Notes: generated from the sequence alone by a model not told the origin. A DNA stretch of 64,000 bases from CAIXZV01 sp963697365 (GCA_963697365.1 CAVONT010000008.1:193918-257917), one strand, 5' to 3'. Positions 53,363 through 63,400 are shown, counted from the first letter of the stretch. A program made the numbers and translations.

Positions 53363-54745
53363 ATGCCCGGTCCCCACGTGTCCCCCATCCTGGTCGCTGA
53401 CACCGGCGAGTCCATCGACGGCCGGCGCCTGCTGGCCGAGGCGGTGGGCTTCGGGCGCGCGCTCCGGTCTGCCGGGCTCCAGGTCGACCTGGGTGCCGCC
53501 ATCGACTTCGCCCGGGCGCTCACCCTTGTCGACATGGGCCGCCGGGAGCAGGTCCGCGATGCCGGTGCCGCCATGTTCGTGCGGCGCAAGGACGACCGCG
53601 AGGTCTACGACCGCGTCTTTGCCCAGTTCTGGCGCCGGCGCGGCCGCACGCTCGCGAACCCGGATCGACTCGAGGCCGTTCCCGATGCCGACCGCGACGA
53701 GGGCGAGCCGGGAGCGAGCGAGGAGCTGGCCGAGGGCACGGGCGCCACGCTCACCGAGCTGGCCACGATGGGCGTCCAACTCGCGGGTGATGCCGAGGAG
53801 GGCGGCGAGATCGAGGGCGAGACGATCTCCCCCGATGCCTGGTCCCGGGGGGATGTGCTGCGCCATCGCGACTTCGACCGCATGACCGCCGCCGAGCTGC
53901 GCGACGCCGAGCGCTTCGTGGACCTGCTGCGCCCGAGGCTGGAGCGGCGCCGGACCCGCCGCCACGAGCTCCACCCGCACGGCCGGCGCCTCGCGCCGAG
54001 GGCGATGTTCCGGCGCAACCTGGCCACGGGGGAGCTGACGGAGTGGGTCTGGCGGCGCCAGGTCCGCGAGCCGCGCCAGCTCGTCGTGATCTGCGACATC
54101 AGCGGCTCCATGGAGCGCCACTCCCGCCTCCTCCTCCGCTTCGCCCAGGCGCTCGCACGGACCAACGAGGTCCGCACCGAGTCGTTCGTGTTCGGCACGC
54201 GCCTGACACGGGTGACCCGCCTGATGAAGGATCGGGACCGCGACCGTGCCCTCGCGCGCGTGGCCGACACGGTCACCGACTGGGCGGGCGGCACGCGCAT
54301 CGGCGAGTCCTTCCGGCAGTTCAACCGCCAGTGGGCGCGGCGGACGCTGCGCTCGTCGGGCGTGGTCATCATCGTGTCCGACGGCTGGGACCGGGGCGAT
54401 CCTGCGCTGGTCGCTGCCGAGACCGCGCGGCTGCGCCGCAACTGCCACCGCCTGGTCTGGCTGAACCCGCTCGCCTCGTCGCCCGGCTACCAGCCGCTCG
54501 CGGCGGGCATGAAGGCCGCGTACCCGTTCATCGACGACTTCCTGCCCGCCGGAACCCTCGCGTCGCTCGAGCGTCTGGGGGAGGTGCTCGCGGGTGCCTC
54601 GCAGGGCTCGTCCCGACGGGGGGCCGCGGTGACCCACGCGACCACGGTCACCCCGTCGCTGGGGCTGGTCGCCCCCGAGGCCGCAGCACCGCGAGCCCTG
54701 GGCTCGGACAAGGTCGCGGCCGACCAGGCCCGGCCGCTGCGCTAG
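53363..54745 (+). CDS. coxE: CoxE-like von Willebrand A domain protein
   Basis: 460 residues from ATG 53363. The C-terminal half is VWA: MIDAS DISGSM (D245), then GGTRIGESFRQF and VIIVSDGWDRGD. The N-terminal ~200 residues are mostly helical (GRALRSAGLQVDLGAAIDFARALTLVD and the acidic GEIEGE). It works with CoxD to insert or activate the molybdenum-copper site of CO dehydrogenase. It lies 44 bp downstream of the toxin gene and 15 bp before the coxF-like gene. Confidence 0.93.
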   Translation: MPGPHVSPILVADTGESIDGRRLLAEAVGFGRALRSAGLQVDLGAAIDFARALTLVDMGRREQVRDAGAAMFVRRKDDREVYDRVFAQFWRRRGRTLANPDRLEAVPDADRDEGEPGASEELAEGTGATLTELATMGVQLAGDAEEGGEIEGETISPDAWSRGDVLRHRDFDRMTAAELRDAERFVDLLRPRLERRRTRRHELHPHGRRLAPRAMFRRNLATGELTEWVWRRQVREPRQLVVICDISGSMERHSRLLLRFAQALARTNEVRTESFVFGTRLTRVTRLMKDRDRDRALARVADTVTDWAGGTRIGESFRQFNRQWARRTLRSSGVVIIVSDGWDRGDPALVAAETARLRRNCHRLVWLNPLASSPGYQPLAAGMKAAYPFIDDFLPAGTLASLERLGEVLAGASQGSSRRGAAVTHATTVTPSLGLVAPEAAAPRALGSDKVAADQARPLR

Positions 54746-54760
54746 GAAAGGGATCACGCG

Positions 54761-54990
54761 ATGCAGGAGCTCCTCGACATCCTCGACGGCTGGCGTGCCG
54801 AGGGTGCCGGTGTCGGGCGTGCGATCGTGATCCGGACGTTCGGCAGTGCTCCACGACCGGAGGGGGCCGTCCTGCTGGTCGCCGATGATGGCCGGATCGC
54901 CGGGTCCGTGTCCGGCGGCTGCGTGGAGGCGGCAGCGGCCGAGGAGATCCGGGCAGCGCGTGCCAGCGGTCGCGCCCGGGTGATCCGGCG
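54761..54990 (+). CDS. coxF: XdhC/CoxF-like molybdenum-cofactor protein, cut off at the junction
   Basis: 77 residues of N-terminal XdhC domain: LDILDGWRAEGAGVGRAIVIRTFGSAPRPEGAVLLVADDGRIAGSVSGGCVEAA. The family continues for ~250 more residues with a NAD-like domain, but here coding turns into unrelated sequence after RARVIR at about 54985-54990. GGAAAG precedes the ATG. XdhC/CoxF proteins bind the molybdenum cofactor for the CO-dehydrogenase or xanthine-dehydrogenase family. The rest of the cox cluster should lie on the real continuation of this genome. Confidence 0.9.
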
Positions 54991-54995
54991 ATCCC
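54983..54995. other. junction 1: probable chimera breakpoint
   Basis: coxF breaks off mid-domain on the left, and a formamidopyrimidine-glycosylase-like gene breaks off mid-domain on the right, tail to tail. The breakpoint contains a short GATCC shared by both expected continuations. Frameshift density and codon style change here. Confidence 0.85.
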
Positions 54996-55495
54996 GCTGA
55001 AGAGATGCGGATCGGTGAGCGCGCGCTTCAGCGTGTGGTTCTCGCTTCGGAGCCGCTCGGCGAAGGCCGTCGACGCTCGAGCCGAGGACCTCGAGCCCGC
55101 CGGGATCGAGCGCCGGCGAGGCCGGCGTCGCGCACGAGGTGGATGCTCGCGCGCTTCTTCGTGCTCGCCTCGGTGAGGATGAGCGTCCCCGCGTCGTCGA
55201 AGTCGAACGCGGCGAGCCCGAGCTTTCCCGGAATCGGCGCGCCGGGCGGCTTCCACTTGAACCTCCCGCGACCATGAGGTGAATGACGAGGTGAGAGCGT
55301 CGCCGAGCGCCCGAGGACGATGCGCTTGCCGACCCGCGAGACTCGCGCGACCTCGCGACCGTTGACCGAAGCGAGCGGCGGCTCGGCGGTGCGAAGGACG
55401 AACGGGCTCGCGAGGCGGACGCGTTCGAGCGTGCGACCCACCGTCTCGGGCGCGATGTGCTCGACGTAGACGTCGACGTCGGGGAGCTCCGGCAT
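54990..55495 (-). CDS. formamidopyrimidine-DNA glycosylase-like protein, 3' truncated (frameshifted)
   Basis: The start MPELPDVDVYVEHI (55495) carries the N-terminal Pro2 and Glu3 of the Fpg/Nei family. GREVARVSRVGKRIVLG is followed by shifts into RFKWKPPGAPIPGKLGLAAFDFDDAGTLILTEASTKKRASIHLVRDAGLA. The reading ends HTLKRALTDPHLFSGI at the junction, before the helix-two-turn-helix and zinc finger. Fpg removes oxidised purines. Codon usage and break density differ from the left part of the contig. Confidence 0.85.
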
Positions 55496-55563
55496 GACGG
55501 GCGACCGATTAGACTCTATCCGACCGACTTGACGTCGCGTCGTGGGCGCTGTAGCGTGAGGCC

Positions 55564-56050
55564 GTGGCCGACGTCCGGGTGCGAACGATGCACGCTCGGC
55601 GATCTCCGAGGCGGTCGCGAAGCTCGCCGGGCGCCTCGTGCGCATGCACCACGCCTTCGATCCCGAGCGGTTCCTCCACCTCGAACACCCCGAGGCGGGC
55701 TACGCGCGCTACTTCGCTTCCGAGCTCGAGAGCGAGGACGTCGTCCTCGTCGTCGCCGAGGTCGCGACGGCGCCGATCGTCGGCTACGCCTACGGGAGGC
55801 TCGAGCCGCGGAGCTACAACGAGCTCCTCGACGCGTGCGGCAAGCTGCACGACATCTACGTCGACGAGAGCGCGCGCGGCAGCGGCGTGGGCGAGGCCCT
55901 CCTCCGGGAGGCCATGCGCCGGCTGCGCGAAGAAGGGCGCTCCGCGGGTCGTCCTGCTCACCGCGGTCCAGAACGAGGCCGCGCAGCGGCTGTTCGCGCG
56001 CGCTCGGCTTCCGGACGACGATGCTCGAGATGACGGCCGAGCTCCGGTGA
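55564..56050 (+). CDS. GNAT-family N-acetyltransferase (several frameshifts)
   Basis: About 160 residues from GTG. After an initial shift near 55580 it reads ARSAISEAVAKLAGRLVRMHHAFDPERFLHLEHPEAGYARYFASEL. The acetyl-CoA loop is IYVDESARGSGVGEALLREAMRRLREEG, and near 55935-56000 the frame shifts to APRVVLLTAVQNEAAQRLFARLGFRTTMLEM. GNAT enzymes acetylate small amines or protein N termini; substrate unknown. It is divergent from the Fpg-like gene. Confidence 0.85.
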
Positions 56051-56077
56051 CGCGGTAGGGTCGGCTGGCGCGGCGCG

Positions 56078-56929
56078 TCATCCGATGCGATCGAGCCAGA
56101 GAAGGAGCTCGATCGCTCCCGCCTCGCGCAGCCAGGGCTGATCGTGCGGCCCGGGGACCACACGAAGATCGTGCGCGACGGCGCTTTCCGAGCGCGGCCG
56201 AGAGCGCCTCGCTCGAGCCTCCAGGGATCGCCCGTGCTCGTGAGGAGGAGCATCGGCCGCGGCTCGGCGGCGATCCTCGCGGCGTAGCCCGGGGCCGCGA
56301 ATGCGCCGATCGCGCGTCTGCACGCCGGCCCACGCGCCGAAGACGCGAGGGAGACGCACGAGCATCTCGAGCGCGACGTAGCCGCCGAGCGAGACGCCGC
56401 AGAGGTACGTCTGGTCGGCCCCCGCGAGCGTCCTGCGTCTCCTTGCGGACGCGCGGCAGGAGCACTTCGTCGATCCACGTCGCGTACGCGTCGAGATCGG
56501 CCACGCCGCGTGGGTTCGGCATGAACGGCGGCGAGGGCCATGCCGCGGAAGGGGCGCTCGGCGAGCTCGGTGTTCACCTCGGTGAGCCGCTCGTCCGTCC
56601 ACTCGCCGCGGGGGCTGGTTCGCTCGATCGGAGCGCGCTTCAGTCGCTGCCAGGCGCTCCCGAGGCCGTAACGGTCGAGCCAGGCGTAGGCGCCGAGGCG
56701 CTCGTCGCCGGTCTCGCCGAGGCCGTGGAGGAGGACGGCGACGGGAAGGCGCTGTTCGGGCTGGAGGAAGCGCGGCAGGACGAGGAGAAACCGCCGGCCG
56801 CCCTCGTGGAGGTCGAGCACGCGGAGGTTTCTCGAATATCCTCGCGCACTTCGGCGGTTCGTGGCGCCGACGCGCGCCGGCCACGCTGGCGCCCAGGCCG
56901 AGGAGGACCTGCCGCCGGGACGACGACAC
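56078..56929 (-). CDS. Tat-like exported esterase/phospholipase-carboxylesterase family protein (several frameshifts)
   Basis: About 280 residues from GTG 56929. The N terminus SSSRRQVLLGLGASVAG is Tat-like. After a shift it reads LDLHEGGRRFLLVLPRFLQPEQRLPVAVLLHGLGETGDERLGAYAWL, and later PNPRGVADLDAYATWIDEVLLPRVRKE. The nucleophile elbow is TYLCGVSLGGYVALEML (G-V-S-L-G). PGPHDQPWLREAGAIELLLWLDRIG ends it, with His. This is an alpha/beta-hydrolase with intact Ser. Frameshifts near 56810, 56560, 56430, 56300 and 56180 are required. Confidence 0.82.
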   Translation of the reverse strand: MSSSRRQVLLGLGASVAGARRRHEPPKCARIFEKPPRARPPRGRPAVSPRPAALPPARTAPSRRRPPPRPRRDRRRAPRRLRLARPLRPRERLAATEARSDRANQPPRRVDGRAAHRGEHRARRAPLPRHGPRRRSCRTHAAWPISTRTRRGSTKCSCRASARRRRTLAGADQTYLCGVSLGGYVALEMLVRLPRVFGAWAGVQTRDRRIRGPGLRREDRRRAAADAPPHEHGRSLEARARRSRPRSESAVAHDLRVVPGPHDQPWLREAGAIELLLWLDRIG

Positions 56930-57038
56930 CCGGTGACCCCGGGTGGTGAGGCAAATCCTTGCGCGTTCGCCCGCTACACATCAATACACCCGGCGCTTCC
57001 CGGGAGCCTCCTCCCGCGGTAGATAAGGAGCAAGCCTT

Positions 57039-58440
57039 ATGCGCCACCGCACCACTATCGCCGTCGTCGTGCCGTTTGCCACCCTGCTCTTCGCGGCCTG
57101 TGGCGGGGAGATCCCGCCGTAGCGGGTTCGAAGAGACGGAGAAGCGATGCCGGGCCGGAGACGGGGCAGGGCTTCACGCCCGGCGTCACGCCGTGCGCAG
57201 GGCTCGACTGCAAGCGCGTCGAAGTGCGACGACGGCGACGACGACGACCATCACGGGCAAGGTCTACGACCCGGCCGGCGCGAACGCGCTCTACAACGTC
57301 ATGGTCTACATCCCGGGCGGCACCGAACCGCGATGCCGAGCTCCCGCCGATGAAGGACTCGACGGAGCCGACGGCATCAGCGTGCGAGACCTGCGCGAGC
57401 GTCGTCGCTCAACCCGATGGTCAGCACGCTCACGAACACGAAGGGTGAGTTCGACGCTCGAGGACGTGCCGGTCGACAAGGACGTCCCGATCGTCATCCA
57501 GGTCGGCAAGTGGCGCCGCCAGCTGAACGTCGACGTCACGAAGAAGTGCGAGGAGAACGAGGTCCCGGACCGCGAGCTCCGTCTTCCGAAGAACGGCACC
57601 GAAGGCGACATGCCGCAGATCGCGGTCACGACGCGGCGGCTGCGACGCGCTCGAGTGCCTCCTCCGCGGCATCGGCATCGACGACAAGGAGTTCGTGCCG
57701 AGCGGCACACGGACATCCGACGCGGCCACGTCCACGTGCTTCACAGGGCGCCGGCGGGGCGGCACTCGGCGAACGCCGGCGGCAAGACTTCTGGAACGAC
57801 CCGCGCAAGCTGCGCGAAGTACGACATGGTCATGCTCTCGTGCGAGGGCAGCGAGAACAACGAGAACAAGGGCGGCGACCGACGTCCCGGCGCGCGCGCG
57901 TCGATGTACGACTACCTCAACGCGGGCGGCAAGGTCTTCGCGACGCACTACCACTACACGTGGTTCAAGGACTCGCCGCAGGACGAGTTCAAGCAGGTCG
58001 CGCAATGGGAGCCAGCGGCGGCGGCTCCGGCGCCTACGACGTCGACCAGACCTTCCCGAAGGGCGAGAAGTTCGCCGAGTGGCTGCAACGAGATCGACGC
58101 GTCGTCGACGCTCGGGCACGATCTAGCTGAACGGACGTGACCAACTCGCGTCTCGAGCGTGAACGCGCCGGCGCATCGCTGGATCAGAAGGGCGACAACG
58201 CGGTCCGAAGTACTTCTCGTTCAACACGCCGATCTGCGCCGGCGCCCGAGGATCAGTGCGGTCGCGCGGTCTACACGCGACCTCCACCTCATCGGACGCC
58301 GGCGGCCCGACGCTCCATCGGCCGAGTGCGCGCTCGGCTCGGGCGGACTCAACGCGCAGCAGAAGGCGATCGAGTTCCTCTTCTTCGACCTCTCCTCGTG
58401 CGTGCCGGACGACAAGGTCCCGCCGACGCCGCCGAAGTGA
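57039..58440 (+). CDS. lipoprotein with ThuA-like domain, copy A (many frameshifts)
   Basis: About 465 residues. AAGGAG lies 8 nt before the ATG. The lipobox is LLFAACGG. The rest is in several frames: CAGLDCKRVECDDG, TTITGKVYDPAGANALYNVMVYIPGG (a carboxypeptidase-regulatory-like turn), TSTLEDVPVDKDVPIVIQVGKWRRQLNVDVTKKCEE, and MYDYLNAGGKVFATHYHYTWFKDSPQDEF, then AQQKAIEFLFFDLSSCVPDD. It is typical of Myxococcota surface lipoproteins sometimes misannotated as tryptophan synthase alpha. Copy B follows 4 bp later and is colinear with it. Confidence 0.8.
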
Positions 58441-58443
58441 TCG

Positions 58444-59793
58444 ATGCGCCACGGCGGTCCGGTTGTGTTCGCGCTGGCGCTCGCGACGAGTCTCTTCGTC
58501 GCGTGCGGCAGCGGTGACCGGAGGAACGGCTTCGTCGAGGGCGAGGACGCAGGGGCCGAAGGCGGGCCCGGGTTCACGAACGCGCCAGCGCCGTGTCCGG
58601 GGCTCGAGTGCAAGCGCGTCGCGTGCGACAACGGCGTGACGACGACGCTCCGCGGCAAGGTCTACGACCCCGCTGGGGCGAACCCTCTCTACAACGTGCA
58701 GGTGTACATCCCTGGCGGCCCCGATCCGAACGGGCCGCTTCCGCCGCTTTCGGACTCGACCGCGTCCGGGATCAGTGCGAGACCTGCGCGAGCGTCGTCG
58801 TCAATCCGCTCGCCAGTGCCCTGACGGACGAGAACGGCGAGTCTCGCTCGCAACGTCCCCGTCGACAACGACGTGCCGGTCGTCGTCCAGGTCGGCAAGT
58901 GGCGCCGGAAGCTGAAGGTCGACGTCCAAGAGAAGTGCGCGGAGAACGTCGTCCCGGACAAGGCGTTGACGCTGCCGCGGAACGGAAGCGAAGGCGACAT
59001 GCCGCAGGTCGCAGTCACGACCGGCGGCGCCGACGCACTCGAGTGCCTCCTCCGAGGCGTCGGCGTCGACGACAGCGAGTTCGTCGACGGACACGGTGGA
59101 ACCGGCCATATCCACCTCTTCCAAGGCGTTGGCGGTGGGCTCGATCGCCGGCGCAGGTGTTCTGGAACGACGCCGCGCAGTTCAGAAATACGATCTCCTG
59201 ATGCTCTCCTGCGAGGGCGAAGAGACGCTCGCGAACAAGGACGGCACCGACCCTGGCGCGAGGCAATCGGTCTACGACTACTTGAACGCGGGCGGTCGAG
59301 TCTTCGCCACGCACTACCACTACGTGTGGTTCAAGGACTCGCCGCAGCAGGAGTTCAAGGACATCGCCACGTGGGTCTCGGGGACAGCTCCGCAAACCCC
59401 TACGAGGTGAACATGTCGTTCCCGAAGGGCGAGAAGTTCGCGCAGTGGCTCAAGGCGGTTGCCGCGTCGACCACGCTCGGCGAAATCAAGCTGAACGGCG
59501 TCAGGGCGTCGGCGACCGCGGTCGGCTCCCAGGCCGTCACCTGGATCAGCAGCCAGAACATGCCCAAGTACTTCAGCTTCAACACCCCGCTCTCTGCAAA
59601 GGCCGAGGAGCAGTGCGGCCGCGCCGTGTTCAGCGACGTGCACATCACCGACGACGGCGGCCCGAAGGAGATCGACAAGTGTGTGATCGGGCCCGGCGCG
59701 CTGAACGCCCAGCAGAAGGCGCTCGAGTTCTTGTTCTTCGATTTGTCGTCCTGTGTCCAGAACGACAAGCTTCCGCCCTCCGCGCCGAAGTGA
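58444..59793 (+). CDS. lipoprotein with ThuA-like domain, copy B (frameshifts)
   Basis: About 448 residues, paralogous to the upstream copy along its whole length. Lipobox: ATSLFVACGSG. Matching blocks: CPGLECKRVACDNG, GKVYDPAGANPLYNVQVYIPGG, VPVDNDVPVVVQVGKWRRKLKVDVQEKCAENVVPDKALTLP, GDMPQVAVTTGGADALECLLRGVGVDDSEF. Later YDLLMLSCEGEETLANKDGTDPGARQSVYDYLNAGGRVFATHYHYVWFKDSP, then NMSFPKGEKFAQWL and IDKCVIGPGALNAQQKALEFLFFDLSSC. Frameshifts near 58780, 58845, 59130, 59185 and 59390. Tandem duplication is recent enough to keep blocks nearly identical. Confidence 0.82.
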
Positions 59794-59805
59794 TCTCACG
59801 GCTAC

Positions 59806-59898
59806 TCAACGCCAGCCGTCGCCGAGGGCGAGCTCGAGCAGATCCGTCGGCACGCCGGGATCGTCCTTGTCGACGACGACCCACGCCCGTCCGTGTCC
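59806..59898 (-). CDS. fragment of a small MmcQ/YjbR-like protein C terminus
   Basis: Reads GHGRAWVVVDKDDPGVPTDLLELALGDGWR and stop on the minus strand, cut at its upstream end by the second junction. The pattern GRAWVVVDxDD...ELxxxGWR is common to MmcQ/YjbR-like proteins. Only ~30 residues remain, so function cannot be assigned. Confidence 0.55.
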   Translation of the reverse strand, partial: GHGRAWVVVDKDDPGVPTDLLELALGDGWR

Positions 59899-59905
59899 CC
59901 GCTTG
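59893..59905. other. junction 2: probable chimera breakpoint
   Basis: Left of ~59899 is the C-terminal fragment of the minus-strand YjbR-like gene; right of it is the C-terminal end of a + strand glycosyltransferase. Two unrelated gene ends abut with no intergenic DNA. The GC content and codon use shift downward to the right. Confidence 0.8.
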
Positions 59906-60031
59906 GAGCGATTGCGGGCCGAGGCTCGGCAGTCGACTTGGCCGACTTGGCGGGACTACGCCTGCGCCGTGCGTGAATTCGCCTCGCCGGCCGTCGCCGA
60001 AGCGGACCGCCGAACCGTCGCCGCGGCCTGA
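59899..60031 (+). CDS. C-terminal fragment of a glycosyltransferase
   Basis: The frame reads RLERLRAEARQSTWPTWRDYACAVREFASPAVAEADRRTVAAA and stop. It matches the tail of the next glycosyltransferase (LRAEAAAAEWPDWREYARTLYAFA), so two tandem related enzymes were present. The N terminus is missing because of the junction. Confidence 0.65.
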
Positions 60032-60051
60032 CGCCTCACTCAGAACTCACC

Positions 60052-61692
60052 ATGACTGACACTCCCGCCGCAACCGCATCCGCCTGAGAAAACCGCCGGC
60101 CTCGACCAGCGGCTGGACGTGATCTGCCAGTGCTTGGGGGCGGCGATTCCGCACGATTCCCAGCGCCGCGAGCGGTTCCTCGGCCTGCTGCGCGAGACGC
60201 CGCCGCGCGAGCGGGGCGTGTATGTGCTGTATCAACTGTTCCTCGCCCGGCTTCCAACCACGCGGGAAATCGAGACGGCGGTTTGGAACTGGCATGCCGA
60301 TTCCCTGGACCAAGTGCGGCGGATGTTTGGACAGTCACGAGTTCACGCACGGCGGGCAAGCCGACATTTGCTTCGAATCGCCGCCGCAATCTGTGCTGCT
60401 GATCGACGTCTCCCACACGCTCACCTATGCACAATACGGGCATTCAACGCGTGGTCCGTCTGCCGCCGCACGGCCGACGAGGGCTTGGAACATCGGCTGG
60501 TCGGATTCGACCCCAAGTTGAACTACCGCCTGCTCGGCATCCGCGGCAAAGCGGCCGAACTGCTGTTCCATTGGGAACGGCCGCGGAAGTTGACCTCACG
60601 AAGTTTCAACGAAAAGTTCTCGCCGCTCAAAGGAATTTTCCAACGATTCGTCAGCAAACGACTGAGTCAGTCGTGTGCGGTTTCGCGAAAGCGTGGTGCG
60701 ACGCCGGGCGAAATCGCAGCAAGCGATCGAACTTGAAGACGCTCGCGAAACCGAAGGTGGCGTGACCACCGTTCCCTTTCTGTGGAACCATCGGCTGCTG
60801 TTGCCCGAGGTCATTGCGGATGTCCGGCGTTTGGAACGGATGAATCCGTTGCTGACGCACACGCCCGTCTCGGCCTCGATGGTTGTCTACGATTTCATCC
60901 CGCTCTTGCATCCGGAAGTGTGTGAGTCGTCGGACGGGTTTCTCGCACTATTTGACTTTGCTGCGGACCGTCGATCGCATCTCATGCATCAGTCGGGCTG
61001 TCGAACAGGACGTGGTCGCGATATCCTGCCGCTGATCGACCGCGATCGTCCGCCGCCGTTGGTGGAAACCCATTACTTGGGCGGCGATTTCGACTCTTGC
61101 GGCGGAAACGCCCGCCGCAGCCGCGGGCGAACTGCCGACGGTGCTGGCCGTCGGTTCCATCAAGTTCGAAGAATCAAGTTCTGCGCGGCGGGCGATGGTC
61201 GCCGCCCAGAATCGCGGCTATCGCTTTCGCGGCGTCTTTGCCGGCAACCTCAATAAGATGTCCGAAGAGTTTTCGGAAGAACTAGCGTACTTTCAAGCTC
61301 GCGGCATGCAGGTCGAACTCCGGCGTTCGGTCGGCGAGGAAGAGTCCAGCCTCTACGCTCAAAGTTCGTTCACCGTGTTCTGTTCGTTGGTGGAAGGCTT
61401 CGGCCTGCCGATCGTTGAGTCGGTGGTGAAAGGCATTCCGTGCATCACCAGCGCTCGCGGTTGCATGCAAGAGATCGCGGAGAAGCTGGGCGGCTGCGTG
61501 TGTGTTGATCCCGAATCCGGCAAACCGCGATCGCGGACGCGATCGTTGCCCTGGGGCAGGATGCCGAGCTGCTGCAGCGGCTGCGGGCGGAAGCGGCCGC
61601 GGCGGAATGGCCCGATTGGCGGGAGTATGCCCGCACGCTCTACGCCTTTGCGGCACGCGGTGCCGGCGGCCGAACGGTGCGGTGCGGCTTAA
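60052..61692 (+). CDS. GT4-like glycosyltransferase (many frameshifts)
   Basis: About 545 residues joined from several frames. N-terminal helical part: LDQRLDVICQCLGAAIPHDSQRRERFLGLLRETPPRERGVYVLYQLFLARLP. Then VLLIDVSHTLTYAQ followed by NTGIQRVVR, a conserved opening. Middle: LLPEVIADVRRLERMNPLLTHTPVSASMVVYDFIPLLHPEVCE. GT-B second domain: PTVLAVGSIKFEESSS, SLYAQSSFTVFCSLVEGFGLPIVESVVKGIPCITSARGCMQEIAE. It transfers a sugar to an envelope or exopolysaccharide precursor. Lower GC and Pro-Glu style fit Planctomycetes. Confidence 0.8.
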
Positions 61693-61711
61693 TCTTTCGG
61701 AGTCGTTGGCC

Positions 61712-63390
61712 ATGGGATACACGGGACGGTTCTGCCACCTGCGGCGCCTGTCGCCCGCGGTGCGAATCGGCGTTGGCAGCGGCATCCTCCGTCTCCTTCG
61801 CTGCCTGTCACGTACGGCTGGTTCACCGATCGCTTCTTCTTCGGAATCAGTTCCGGCCCATTCATGATGTCGACGGCGTTCGGACTGCCGGAAGCGACCG
61901 TCCGCGGGTGTCGTCCCGATTTACGATCTGCCCAGCCACGGCTGGGACGGGCAGTTTTACTATCACCAATCGAACCATCCGTTCCTGCTCGGCGACGGCG
62001 CCAAGCATCTCGATAATCCGAGCTATCGTTATCAGCGCCGCAACCTGCCGCCGCTGCTGGCGTATTGCACTTCGCGGGCGGCCGGCTACTCCGTCACGCC
62101 GCCGCAGTGGTACCAGACGATCAAGTTCGCGCTCGCCGCGCTCGGCTGCGGCGTGTTGGCGTGGCTGTTGCGCCAGAACGGCCTTTCGCCGTGGATGACG
62201 TGCGTGTGGCTGCTCTCCGGCGGGGTGATTTGGTCGGTTTCGCGGCCTGCCCGATGCGCCCGCGGATGCGCCGTTCATCGTCACGATCGCGGCGTTGCAG
62301 CGGGGAAACCTCGCGTGTTACGCAGTCGTCGCCTCGTTGCTGCTGCTCTGTCGCGAAGGTTACGCGGTCTTCACCGCCGCGGTCTTCGGCCTAACGTGCC
62401 TGGGCCGTGTGCCGTGGCGGACGAATCGCTCGCGAACCGTGCAAGCCGCGGTCGCGGCGATTCCCGGCGTCGTCGTGCTCGGCTGGGCGTGGTACATCGC
62501 CGAACGCTTGAATCTGCCGCTGTCGGCCTCGCGGCGAAGAGCGTGCCCTTCGGCGGATTGGTCGATTGGCCGTTCTTCTCCGCCTTTCGCCTGTTGGCCG
62601 TCGCGATCCAGCAAGGCGCCAAGTATGAGATCATCTACAAGTCGATCACCCTCGTGACGCTCCTCGCCACGCTGGCGTTCGCGGTGTGGAATTGGCGAAA
62701 GTCATCGGTCTTTGCCGCGGCGATTCCCTATATCGTGCTGGTCGCGGCGACCGGCGACATCGTTTGGGCGGATGCGAACGGCTATCTGAAGGCCGCCGGC
62801 TCCGTGCTGATTATTGCGATGTTGCTGACAAGTTATGACCGAGGCGCCGTGCTCAAGACGGTGCTCGTCGCGAACCTGCTGATGGGTGTTCACTGCGGCT
62901 ATAAGAAAAACTATCGGCAGGTCGATCCGAACATCACGCCGGTGACGTTGCACGCCGCCGACCTCGTCAACCCGCGGTTTCTCGAACCGCCGCTGCCCGC
63001 CGCGGCGGGACAGATCGACGACATTCGCGGCCGCGTTCGGCTGCAACCCGTCGAGCCGCAGCATCTGCAAACCGCGGGGCTATTCTCCTTCGCGCCGCGG
63101 CCGCTCACGATGTTCGAAGCGGACGTCGAGAACACGGGTGCCGAGACTTGGCGACAAACATTGCCGGGCCAGAACTGTCTCTGCCTCGGATTCGAGCTGC
63201 GAAACGCGGATGGCGCCGTGGTGCGAGAGGGCAGGCGCTATCTGCAGCGGGCCGTTCCCGCGGGCGAACAGGCCTGCTTCCTCGTCGCCTTCGACGCCCG
63301 CCGCGGGTGAATATCAACTCCGCGTCGGTATGCTGCAAGAAGGCGGCGAGTTTGCGAACCCGCCGCGCATACCCAAACCGTCCGTCTCCG
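61712..63390 (+). CDS. GT-C-like polytopic membrane protein with soluble C-terminal domain (frameshifts, end approximate)
   Basis: About 555 residues from ATG 61712, shifting near 61780, 61910, 62070, 62250, 62540 and 63300. LPSHGWDGQFYYHQSNHPFLLG and LDNPSYRYQRRNLPPLLAY are motifs of GT-C-fold mannosyl- or glycosyltransferase-like proteins (YDGQFYY...LDNPAYRYQR). Around ten hydrophobic segments follow (LAALGCGVLAWLL, CYAVVASLLLLCREGYAVFTAAVFGLTC, SITLVTLLATLAFAVWNW, PYIVLVAATGDIVW). The C-terminal ~140 residues are soluble (LFSFAPRPLTMFEADVENTGAETWRQTLPGQNCLCLGFELRNADGAVVREGRR). The stop is uncertain; continuation AAGEYQLRVGMLQEGGEFANP implies ~63390. Confidence 0.72.
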
Positions 63391-63400
63391 CTGAGGCGAG

